A stretch of DNA of 34,605 bases from DATGLW01 sp035293965 (GTDB taxonomy: Bacteria > Actinomycetota > Acidimicrobiia > Acidimicrobiales > RAAP-2), in contig DATGLW010000001.1 of NCBI GenBank assembly GCA_035293965.1, positions 1 to 34,605 of the forward strand, given 5' to 3'. Positions within the stretch are counted from its first letter, which is position 1, and every line of letters begins with the position of its first letter. Made by a program: the position numbers and the translations under genes. Shown one piece after another: positions 1-7,075 of this stretch. Below the pieces are notes generated by a model. That model was not told where the DNA came from. It saw only the letters and a program-made list of their open reading frames with translations, and did no database searches.

Positions 1-2
1 CG

Positions 3-872
3 GCGACGGTCGGCGTCGCGGCCACGCTCGCGGCGCTGGAAGAGCGCCGTCGCACGGGCCAGGGCCAGTGGATCGACCTGTCCCAGTACGAGTGCGCCAC
101 GTTCGCGACGCTGATCGACGTCTGCCGTGCTGGCGTGACGGGCAGGGACCGGCCGCGCACGGGCAACCGCCATGCCTGGCGGGCGCCGCAGGGCGTGTAC
201 CCGTGCACCGGCCCCGACGCGTGGGTGGCGGTGGCCGTCGAGACCGACGAGCAGTGGGCCCGCCTGTGCGAGGTGATCGGCCGCGGCGACCTCGCAGGTG
301 ACGAGCGGCTGCGCACGCACGAGGGACGGTACGCGGCGCACGACCGCATCGACGAGGCGATCGCCGCGTGGACGTGCGGGCGCGCCAAGCACGAGGCGAT
401 GCGCCTGCTCCAGCAGGCTGGCGTACCCGCCGGTGCCGTGCAGACCTCGAAGGACCTCCACGCCGACGCGGGGGTCCAGGCGCTCGAGTACTTCCGGGCA
501 GCCTGGGGATCCGAGATCGGGCTGCGGATCTGGCCGGGCACGTGGTACGGGATGGCGGCGACCCCCGGCGACGTACGACGGGGCACCTCGACGTTCGGAG
601 AGGACAACGAGCGGGTGCTCCGGGACCTCCTCGGCTACGACACCGAGCGGGTGAAGTCCCTGCTGTCCGGCGACGCCTTCTCCGACGTGGCGGACGGGCT
701 CGAGAAGCCGGCCACCCCCGGCGTGCCGGTCGACACGATGCTCGAGCGGGGCATGATCCTGAGCTGGGACGACGACTACCGCGCGCTGCCCGCCCACGTG
801 GCCGAGCGCAACCGGCGCTGGCGCCGCGAGCACGGCCTGCCAGACGTCCGCCTCGACGGTCGCGACGACTGA
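3..872 (+). CDS. Class III CoA-transferase (CaiB/BaiF family), 5' end cut by window
   Basis: Only the C-terminal ~289 residues are present; the frame is open from the first base, so the start lies outside. The readable N-terminal part has the family stretch ALEERRRTGQGQWIDLSQYE, which follows the catalytic Asp region in class III CoA-transferases. It continues with the PCTGPDAWVAVAV strand and the usual substrate-domain helices, including an AGVPAGAVQT segment. Family members move CoA between acyl-CoA and a free carboxylate in the cytosol; the catalytic Asp itself is upstream of the window. The tail from about codon 220 is longer than usual and charged. Two more class III CoA-transferase genes lie in this window, so activation by CoA transfer is a theme of the locus. 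Family call is firm, substrate unknown. Confidence 0.9.
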   Translation, partial: ATVGVAATLAALEERRRTGQGQWIDLSQYECATFATLIDVCRAGVTGRDRPRTGNRHAWRAPQGVYPCTGPDAWVAVAVETDEQWARLCEVIGRGDLAGDERLRTHEGRYAAHDRIDEAIAAWTCGRAKHEAMRLLQQAGVPAGAVQTSKDLHADAGVQALEYFRAAWGSEIGLRIWPGTWYGMAATPGDVRRGTSTFGEDNERVLRDLLGYDTERVKSLLSGDAFSDVADGLEKPATPGVPVDTMLERGMILSWDDDYRALPAHVAERNRRWRREHGLPDVRLDGRDD

Positions 873-1111
873 TCGGGGCGTGGGGGCCCGGGGTATCGCC
901 CGGCCGTGACGGGGGGCGCCCCGTGACGCGGCGCGCCCCGTCGAGGGCCGGCACCAGCCTCCCAGGCGAGCGGTTCACCGAACGTTCACTTCCAGATTAC
1001 CTGGCGAACACCGAGCGTTTCCGGCCCGGTCACCCCTGCACGCCACGATGGTGACGTACCGGCACGGGCCGACGAAACGGGTGCTCGTCGAGGCGACGGG
1101 AGGAGAGGCTT
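873..1111. other. Intergenic region upstream of the MFS transporter
   Basis: This gap of about 240 bases holds no convincing gene. It contains an 8-bp palindrome GAACGTTC at 980-987, flanked by GTTCAC half-site-like direct repeats, and an inverted pair GTCACC (1029-1034) / GGTGAC (1050-1055). Either could be a regulator site for the transporter gene at 1112. A strong ribosome site GGGAGGAGAG sits just before the GTG start. No clear -35/-10 pair was found. Confidence 0.3.
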
Positions 1112-2665
1112 GTGAGTGACCAGACGGCGTCGGCGACGGAGCTGTACCGGCCGCTGGACGAGGCCGAGGTGGGCCGGAAGCACTGGCTGACGGTGCTCAC
1201 GGCCGGCATGGGGTTCTTCACGGACGCCTACGACCTGTTCATCATCGGGACGGTCACGGTGCTGCTCACGCCGATCTTCCACCTGAGCACCAACCAGGTG
1301 TCGTTGCTCAACTCGGCGTCGCTGCTGGCGTCGATGGCCGGCGCGCTCACCTTCGGCAAGCTGATGGACCACCTGGGCCGCAAGCGGATGTACGGCGTGG
1401 AGGTGGCGATCCTGGTGGCCGGCGCCATCTTGACGGCGTTCGCGTGGAACTTCACCTCGCTCTTCGTCTTCCGGCTGGTCGTCGGCTACGGGGTGGGCGG
1501 GGACTACGCCACCTCGGCCGTGATCACCGCGGAGTACGCCAACAAGCGGTCCCGCGGCCGGCTCATCGGCTCGGTGTTCGCCATGCAGGGCCTCGGGCTC
1601 CTGGCGGGACCGGCGATCGCGTCGATCTTCCTCGGCGCGGGGGTTCCCGACGGCATCGCCTGGCGCCTCATGCTCGGCCTCGGCGCCATCCCGGCCGCCT
1701 CGGTCATCTACCTGCGGCGCAGGATCCGCGAGACGCCTCGCTACACCCTGAGCGTGAAGGGTGACGTGGCGGCGGCCGCCACCACGGTGGCCTGGGTGAC
1801 CGGCACGCGGCCCGCCGTGCAGGGCAACGGCTCGAGCCCTGCCGCCACGCCGACCAGGCCGCTCGGCAACGGCAGCGGCAGGGCGCTGCGCGCGCGGCTC
1901 ACCTCGAAGCCCTTCCTGCTCCGGCTGGTCGGCACCGGCGGGAGCTGGTTTCTCATGGACATCGCCTTCTACGGCAACTCGGTCTCGAGCCCCCTCATCC
2001 TGAAGCTCCTCCAACCGAAGGGGACGCTGCTGGACCACACGCTCATCTCACTTGCCATCTTCGCCGTCGCGGCCTTCCCCGGCTACTGGGTGGCCGTGCT
2101 CCTGATGGACCGCATCGGGCGCAAGCGCATCCAGTGGCAGGGCTTCGCAGTGATGACCGCCGCCTTCACCCTCATCTGGCTGCTGCCCGACGGGGCGACC
2201 GCAGTCGGCTTGTTCCTGCCGCTGTTCGCCATCAGCTACTTCTTCATCGAGTTCGGCCCCAACCAGACGACCTTCGTCTACCCCTCGGAGATCTTCCCGA
2301 CCTCGGTGCGGGGCACCGCAGACGGGATCTCGGCCGCGGCCGGCAAGCTCGGTGCGTTCCTCGGCGCCCTGTTCGTCCCCCACCTGCTGTCGGCGGTCGG
2401 CATCAGCGGTGTGATGGGCGTGATGGCAGGGGTCTCAGCCGTCGGGATCGTCCTCACCCTGGTGGCGCTGCCCGAGCCCAAGGGCCAGACCCTCGAGGTG
2501 GCCTCGGCCGAGGTCGGCCCCGACGCACCGGCGGTCACGGCCCGGTCGGATGCGCCCGTGCTCCTCGCCAGCGCGACGCCCGCACTGCTCGCTGCGGCCG
2601 CCGGCTCGGGCGGGACCGGGTCGGCAACGCTCAGACCACGGCCCCGCGAACCTTGGCCTCGATGA
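1112..2665 (+). CDS. MFS transporter, phosphate:H+ symporter (PHS)-like family
   Basis: A 517-residue integral membrane carrier with about 12 hydrophobic segments. Motifs match the PHS branch of the major facilitator superfamily: GMGFFTDAYDLF in TM1, DHLGRKR in loop 2-3, GVGGDYATSAVITAEYANK in TM4, FAMQGLG in TM5, and FGPNQTTFVYPSEIFPTSVRG in TM10-11. DRIGRKR repeats the loop motif in the second half. The central loop (about residues 217-260) is rich in Gly, Ala and Pro and may be a local insertion. Starts at GTG with GGGAGGAGAG upstream. PHS members carry phosphate or organic anions with protons; next to CoA-transferases, uptake of an organic acid is plausible but unproven. The Ala-rich C-terminal tail overlaps the 3' end of the convergent CoA-transferase by 35 bases. 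Confidence 0.88.
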   Translation: MSDQTASATELYRPLDEAEVGRKHWLTVLTAGMGFFTDAYDLFIIGTVTVLLTPIFHLSTNQVSLLNSASLLASMAGALTFGKLMDHLGRKRMYGVEVAILVAGAILTAFAWNFTSLFVFRLVVGYGVGGDYATSAVITAEYANKRSRGRLIGSVFAMQGLGLLAGPAIASIFLGAGVPDGIAWRLMLGLGAIPAASVIYLRRRIRETPRYTLSVKGDVAAAATTVAWVTGTRPAVQGNGSSPAATPTRPLGNGSGRALRARLTSKPFLLRLVGTGGSWFLMDIAFYGNSVSSPLILKLLQPKGTLLDHTLISLAIFAVAAFPGYWVAVLLMDRIGRKRIQWQGFAVMTAAFTLIWLLPDGATAVGLFLPLFAISYFFIEFGPNQTTFVYPSEIFPTSVRGTADGISAAAGKLGAFLGALFVPHLLSAVGISGVMGVMAGVSAVGIVLTLVALPEPKGQTLEVASAEVGPDAPAVTARSDAPVLLASATPALLAAAAGSGGTGSATLRPRPREPWPR

Positions 2666-3836
2666 TGCGCTCCTCGTCCCAACCGAGGGAGGCGAGGATG
2701 GCGTCGGCGTCAGCCGACAGCTCGGGAGCAGGCGAGAGCCGGGGGAGCTGCCGGTCGAAGAGGACGGGCGTCGACACGAGCGGCAGCACGTGGCCGCCCT
2801 CATAGGTGACGGTCTGGACGAACCCGTTCGCCTGGGCTTGCGGGTCCTCGACGAGGTCACCCGCCCGCTGCACCACGTCCCACTGGCCGCGCTGGGTGGA
2901 CAGGACCTGGCGCCAGTGCTCGAGGGGGTGCGCGAGGAACGTCTTGTCGAGCTCGGCCACGCAGTCGCGCACGTTCTGGGCGCGAGCCTCGGCGGTGGAA
3001 AAGCGCGGGTCCGTGACGAGATCCTCGCGCCCGATCGCCCGGCAGAGGCCCTCCCAGTACACGTCGGGCTGGAGCATGCACAGCGCCACCCAACGACCGT
3101 CGGACGTGGGGTAGTTGTTGACGAGCGGGTTGAAGGCGGTCTGACGGGTGCTCTTGGGCATCTCGGGGATCCCGGCCTGGTGGGCGCCGACGATGGCCAT
3201 CTGCATGGCCCACATTGCCGTGCCCAACAGGGCGCCCTCGACCACGCAGCCCTCGCCGGTCCGCGACCTGCGCACGAGCGCGGCCGCGATCCCCGCCGCA
3301 AGGGCGATGCCCGACAGCGAGTCGCCGAACGCGCCCGAGGGCATCGGGATCGGGTCCTGCCCTTCTGGGGTCACCCCCGCAGACACGCCGCCCCTCGACC
3401 AGAACGAGATCGAGTCGTAGCCGCCCTTGCCCGCCTCCGGCCCGAGGGGCCCGGCCCCGGTGCCCGCCGCGTAGACGATGCTCGGGTTCCTGGCCCTGAT
3501 CGTGTCCGCGTCGATGCCGAGCTTCGGGCGGGTGCCGGGGAGGATGCTCGTGAGGAAGACGTCTGCCCGAGCCACCAGCTCGTGGAGGATCTCCTGCGCT
3601 TCGGGCTGGGTCAGGTCCAGGGCGATCCCCGACTTGTTCCGGTTCCACACCTCCCACGTGTACGCGGGCCCCTCGCTGCGCACCCCGCCCACGACCAGCT
3701 GGCGGATCGGGTCGCCTTCGGGCCCCTCCACCTTCACCACGTCGGCTCCCCACTCCGCCAGGACGGCGCCGGCCGAGGGCACGTAGGCCCACATCGACAC
3801 CTCGACGACCTTGATGCCTTCGAGCACCCCGCTCAT
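2631..3836 (-). CDS. Class III CoA-transferase (CaiB/BaiF family)
   Basis: A 401-residue cytosolic CoA-transferase. The N-terminus MSGVLEGIKVVEVSMW and the segment WGADVVKVEGPEGDPIR are classic for the family, as is WNRNKSGIALDL. The catalytic Asp is seen as Asp172 in GAFGDSLSG, the correct distance before the IAAAL helix. I chose the ATG at 3836 because GGAGGTG lies just upstream; a longer open frame reaches 3914 but without family similarity. It is transcribed away from the TetR-like gene at 4003, so the 166-base gap between them is a likely shared control region. Its last codons overlap the convergent MFS gene. The acyl substrate cannot be told from sequence. Confidence 0.93.
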   Translation of the reverse strand: MSGVLEGIKVVEVSMWAYVPSAGAVLAEWGADVVKVEGPEGDPIRQLVVGGVRSEGPAYTWEVWNRNKSGIALDLTQPEAQEILHELVARADVFLTSILPGTRPKLGIDADTIRARNPSIVYAAGTGAGPLGPEAGKGGYDSISFWSRGGVSAGVTPEGQDPIPMPSGAFGDSLSGIALAAGIAAALVRRSRTGEGCVVEGALLGTAMWAMQMAIVGAHQAGIPEMPKSTRQTAFNPLVNNYPTSDGRWVALCMLQPDVYWEGLCRAIGREDLVTDPRFSTAEARAQNVRDCVAELDKTFLAHPLEHWRQVLSTQRGQWDVVQRAGDLVEDPQAQANGFVQTVTYEGGHVLPLVSTPVLFDRQLPRLSPAPELSADADAILASLGWDEERIIEAKVRGAVV

Positions 3837-3907
3837 TGCACCTCCGCTTCCTTCGGCAGCGAGCACCGCGCCAGCGTTCCGTGCCCGGCGAGCGTACCCG
3901 CGGCGGG

Positions 3908-3953
3908 CTGCCACGAGCGTCCCCGTCGCGCTGCCACGAGCGGCCCCGTCGCG
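3908..3953. repeat. Two tandem copies of a 23-bp sequence in a divergent intergenic region
   Basis: Copies at 3908-3930 and 3931-3953 abut and differ at one base (T/G at unit position 13). Each begins CTGCCACGAGCG and ends CCCCGTCGCG. They lie between the CoA-transferase and the TetR-type regulator, so they could be paired binding sites or a simple duplication like the others in this window. Confidence 0.85.
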
Positions 3954-4002
3954 CGGTCAGGCGAGGCCTTCGAGGAGCCGGCACGTCGCACCGGTCGTTA
4001 GC

Positions 4003-4692
4003 ATGGGAAGGGTGCCCCGCCCCGCCCGCCCCGCCCGCCCCGCCCGCCCCGCCCGCGCCGACCGGCCGCCGGCGAGCCGGCGCCAGCAGGCCCCTCGTGG
4101 CTCCCAGCGTGGCTCCCAGCGTGGCTCCCAGGCGCTGAGCGAGCGGGCGATCGTCCTCGAAGCGGCCGAGATCATCCGCGAGCGCGGCGTCGACGGACTG
4201 TCGATGCGGCTGCTGTCCGAGCGGCTCGGGGTCGCGCTGGGCGCGACGTACAAGCACGTGCCGAACAAGCACGCCCTCTTGCGCCTGGTGGCCGAGGAGC
4301 TCTACGGGAGGATCCGTCCCCCCGCCTCGACCGGCGACGGGTTCGACCAGGCGAGGTCGGTCATGCTCGCCGTCCACGGGCTGCTGGGCCAGTACCCGGG
4401 GATGGCCGCCTACATCGCCGCCCACATCCCCGAGTTCAGCTCCGTCGACCTGGCCAAGCTCATCACCGACCCGTTGTGCGCCGCAGGCCTCTCAGAGCAC
4501 GAGGCCGCCCGGGTCACCTTCATCCTCGTGCTGCTCAACGCAGGCCACATGCTGGTGCACGTCCCACCCGAGCTCCAGCCGGCGTCGGCGGCCGCCTTCG
4601 AGGAGGGCGTGGAGCTCGTGCTGCGCGGCGCCCGCGCCCGCGTGAAGGAGCGCCCGGCGCGGCGTCGGCCTCCCCCGCGTCAACGACGTTGA
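4003..4692 (+). CDS. TetR/AcrR-family transcriptional regulator with repeat-rich N-terminus
   Basis: A 229-residue DNA-binding regulator. Residues about 45-105 form the TetR helix-turn-helix: ERAIVLEAAEIIRERGVDGL, then LSERLGVALGATYKHVPNKHAL, with the typical Y-K-H-x-x-N-K-x-x-L ending. The C-terminal half is helical and would bind a ligand and form the dimer. The first 44 residues are unusual: a PAR tripeptide array followed by RGSQ repeats, both from tandem DNA repeats. ATG 4003 is the first in-frame start close to the domain; GTG 4012 is an alternative, and a TAGCAT box at 3999-4004 would place transcription near that GTG. The gene faces away from the CoA-transferase and is followed by a promoter with an inverted repeat (4689-4717), which it may control. 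Confidence 0.85.
   Translation: MGRVPRPARPARPARPARADRPPASRRQQAPRGSQRGSQRGSQALSERAIVLEAAEIIRERGVDGLSMRLLSERLGVALGATYKHVPNKHALLRLVAEELYGRIRPPASTGDGFDQARSVMLAVHGLLGQYPGMAAYIAAHIPEFSSVDLAKLITDPLCAAGLSEHEAARVTFILVLLNAGHMLVHVPPELQPASAAAFEEGVELVLRGARARVKERPARRRPPPRQRR
4019..4054 (+). repeat. Four tandem 9-bp repeats (GCCCCGCCC) inside the TetR-type gene
   Basis: Perfect copies at 4019-4027, 4028-4036, 4037-4045 and 4046-4054 encode a repeated Pro-Ala-Arg tract in the N-terminal extension of the regulator. The unit is a multiple of three, so changes in copy number keep the frame. Confidence 0.9.
4096..4131 (+). repeat. Three tandem 12-bp repeats (CGTGGCTCCCAG) inside the TetR-type gene
   Basis: Copies at 4096-4107, 4108-4119 and 4120-4131 are identical and encode Arg-Gly-Ser-Gln three times just before the helix-turn-helix domain. 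This is a second independent in-frame expansion in the same linker. Confidence 0.9.
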
Positions 4693-4717
4693 CACCTACC
4701 GGAGCAACCGGTAGGGT
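4689..4717 (+). promoter_or_regulatory. Candidate sigma-70-type promoter for the hydrolase gene
   Basis: A perfect TTGACA (4689-4694), overlapping the TGA stop of the regulator gene, is followed by a 17-base spacer and TAGGGT (4712-4717), which fits the actinobacterial TAnnnT -10 form. Transcription would start near 4724, giving a leader of about 90 bases before the ATG at 4816. The leader has two small hairpins (arms 4760-4764/4768-4772 and 4780-4784/4792-4796). Confidence 0.6.
4695..4715. promoter_or_regulatory. Perfect inverted repeat in the promoter spacer, likely operator
   Basis: Arms CCTACCGG and CCGGTAGG are exact reverse complements with a 5-base centre (AGCAA). The repeat fills the space between -35 and -10 and covers the first part of the -10 box, the classic position for a repressor site. 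The adjacent TetR-type regulator is the natural candidate to bind it. A terminator for that gene is the alternative, but there is no T-run after the stem. Confidence 0.55.
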
Positions 4718-4815
4718 CGCTTCCGCCGGCGACGAGGGCTCCGCCAGCCGCGTGTGATCCCGCCGCAGGCGGCGCGCCGGTCCGGCATGAGCGGACACGT
4801 CCGGGGAGAGGGACC

Positions 4816-6912
4816 ATGACGACGAGCTCGGCGATCGACTGTGCCTCCTACGAGGTGAGCGACCCCTTCTTCGGGCCGCCCTACGTCGACGTGGACGAGT
4901 GGCGCGACCAGCCGTACCCGCACCGCCACGTCCACGGCGGCTTCTCGGGGTGCGACACCCGGTTCACCTTCTACTTCCCTGCCAAAGAGGAGTGGAGGGG
5001 CCGGATGTACATGCCCCTCGAGGGGGCCCATGCCGGCCACGAGGACGCATTCGGCGGCCCCATGGGCGAACTGATCGGGGGCCTGGCGCTCACCGTCCGG
5101 CTTGGCGGCTACATGGCCGAGTCGAACATGGGGCACATCGGCGACGACGTCGACCCTCGCGCCGGCGACGACCCCACCCTCTACGGGTGGCGGGCCGCGG
5201 CCGAGTCGGCCCGGTTCTCCAAGCACGTCGCCGCGCAGGTCTACGGCGAGGCTCCCCACCACTCCTACGTCTGGGGAGGCAGCGGCGGCGGGCGGCGCTC
5301 GCCGCTCGTGCTCGAGAACGCCCCGGACGTCTTCGACGGGGCGCTCCCCTTCATGGGGGGCGGGGACGTCCGGCCATTCCCTGCGACCGAGCGGATCAAG
5401 GGCGCGCAGGTCATGAGCTTCGCGTGCATGTTCAACGTCGCCCGGCTCCTGTGCGACCCGGCAAAGCAGCTCCGGCTGATCGACGCGATGCAACCCGGCG
5501 GGAGCGGCGACCCCTTCGAGGGGCTCACCAGCCACGAGCGGGAGGAGCTCGCCAGCCTCTACCGACAGGGCTTCCCCTTCGGCGACGAGTTCATGATCTT
5601 CACCCCGATGGGCCAGATCTGGCTGTGGACCTCCATCGCCGACCTGCTCATCGAGCAGGACCCCGACTACTTCAGGGACTTCTGGAGCACGCCCGGGTAC
5701 GTGGGCCACGACCTGCCCGACGTCGTCGCCCCGGACCTGATCGACGCGACGGTTGCCGTCGACCGGGTCGTGACCGCGAGAGACCTGCTCACTGACCCAG
5801 CCTTCGCCGGAAGCGAGTACCTGCTGATGCGGACCATGGCAGGGATCATGGCAGGGGACCAGGCGACCCTCGACCTGCCCTACGCCATCGAGGTCGCCGG
5901 CCTGCCCGACGGCTACCGGCTGGGGGCAGGCCTCCACATGGTGGGCGGCGACGCGAAGGGGCGTCAGCTCTACTGCATCGGCACCGCGGGCAACCTGCTG
6001 GCCGGCGACGGGCACGGGGAGGCGAACGCGCTGCGCTTCAGCGGGGTCCGGCCCGGTGACGAGGTCCACGTCGACAACCGCGCGTTCCTCGCCTTCTGCT
6101 ACTTCCACCGCCACCACGTCATGGAGGACAGCCAGTTCGACTCGCTCCGGGTGGCCGGCCGGCCCATCTACCGGCAACACCCCGTCCCGCTCATGTCGCC
6201 GCTCATGGGGGTCTCCTACACGGGCCAGTACCGGGGCAAGCTGCTGTGGATCCACCACACTCACGACTCCTCCCTCTGGCCGTCGCAGGGGATCATCTAC
6301 GAGCGGGCGGTGCACCAGGCCCAGGGCGCCGAGGGCGCGGCCGAGCGGTTCCGGCTCCAGTGGACGGAGAACGCCGAGCACGTCAGCCCGGCCTTCCTGC
6401 CCTCCTCGCCGCTGCGTGCGAGCAATACCTGGCTCGTGGACTACACCCCGATCATCGAGCAGGGGCTCGTCGACCTGGCCCGCTGGGTCGAAGAGGGCGT
6501 CCCGCCCGCGTCGACGGCCTACGAGTACGTCGACGGGCAGGTCCGCCTGCCCGCGTCCGCTGTTGCGCGCGGCGGCGTGCAGCCGGTCGTGGCCGTCACG
6601 GCGAACGGCGCCTCCCGCGCCGAGGTCCCCGCAGGTTCGACGGTCACCCTCGCGGTGCACGCCGAAGCACCCCCGGCCGGCGGCACGATCGTCGCCGTCG
6701 AATGGGACTTCGACGGAACGGGGACCTTTCCGTTCCGCCACCCCGAGGTGGACGGCACCCGGACCGAGCTCACCCTCACCACCACGCGGGCCTACGAGGA
6801 GCCCGGCACCTACTTCGCCACCGCCCTCGTCACCTCGCACCGCGACGGCGACGTCGATGCGCAGCACCGGCGCCTCCAGAACCTCGCCTCCGCCCGGATC
6901 GTCGTCAGCTGA
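4816..6912 (+). CDS. Large alpha/beta hydrolase with C-terminal PKD domain
   Basis: A 698-residue protein. A serine hydrolase elbow is seen as GGSGGG with Ser156. A plausible acid and histidine follow at Asp484 (HHTHDSSLWP) and His522 (TENAEHVSP), giving a Ser-Asp-His triad. The middle part resembles large tannase/feruloyl-esterase-like hydrolases, though I cannot assign the family firmly. Residues about 590-698 form a PKD-like beta domain (VEWDFDGTGTF ... YEEPGTYFATALVTS). I see no signal peptide, which is odd because PKD domains are usually extracytoplasmic. ATG 4816 has GGGGAGAGGG upstream. It is first behind the promoter at 4689 and is likely controlled by the regulator next door. Esterase or amide hydrolysis of the pathway substrate is an inference. 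Confidence 0.75.
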   Translation: MTTSSAIDCASYEVSDPFFGPPYVDVDEWRDQPYPHRHVHGGFSGCDTRFTFYFPAKEEWRGRMYMPLEGAHAGHEDAFGGPMGELIGGLALTVRLGGYMAESNMGHIGDDVDPRAGDDPTLYGWRAAAESARFSKHVAAQVYGEAPHHSYVWGGSGGGRRSPLVLENAPDVFDGALPFMGGGDVRPFPATERIKGAQVMSFACMFNVARLLCDPAKQLRLIDAMQPGGSGDPFEGLTSHEREELASLYRQGFPFGDEFMIFTPMGQIWLWTSIADLLIEQDPDYFRDFWSTPGYVGHDLPDVVAPDLIDATVAVDRVVTARDLLTDPAFAGSEYLLMRTMAGIMAGDQATLDLPYAIEVAGLPDGYRLGAGLHMVGGDAKGRQLYCIGTAGNLLAGDGHGEANALRFSGVRPGDEVHVDNRAFLAFCYFHRHHVMEDSQFDSLRVAGRPIYRQHPVPLMSPLMGVSYTGQYRGKLLWIHHTHDSSLWPSQGIIYERAVHQAQGAEGAAERFRLQWTENAEHVSPAFLPSSPLRASNTWLVDYTPIIEQGLVDLARWVEEGVPPASTAYEYVDGQVRLPASAVARGGVQPVVAVTANGASRAEVPAGSTVTLAVHAEAPPAGGTIVAVEWDFDGTGTFPFRHPEVDGTRTELTLTTTRAYEEPGTYFATALVTSHRDGDVDAQHRRLQNLASARIVVS

Positions 6913-6982
6913 GCTCCGGCTCGTTGCGACCACCACGGCCCGGTCGCACAGGAAGTGCCAGAGGGCTAGCGTCGAGAGGGTC

Positions 6983-7075
6983 ATGACGACCGATTTCCGC
7001 GAGGGCTGGCGCCGCCCACGCCGCGCGACGGCGCCCGCCTCGCACGAGGAGCGGCGCCGCGGGGCGGCGACGTGA
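6983..7075 (+). CDS. Possible 30-residue leader-type small ORF
   Basis: An ATG with GAGAGGG just upstream opens a 30-codon frame rich in Arg and Ala (starts MTTDFREGWRR). Its TGA overlaps the GTG start of the next gene (GTGA at 7072-7075), an arrangement used for translational coupling. No family is recognised, and a chance frame in GC-rich DNA is quite possible. Confidence 0.22.
   Translation: MTTDFREGWRRPRRATAPASHEERRRGAAT

Noticed and set aside
4695..4715. Terminator for the TetR-type gene
   Set aside because: The stem is perfect, but no T-run follows and it sits exactly between -35 and -10 boxes, so an operator fits better.
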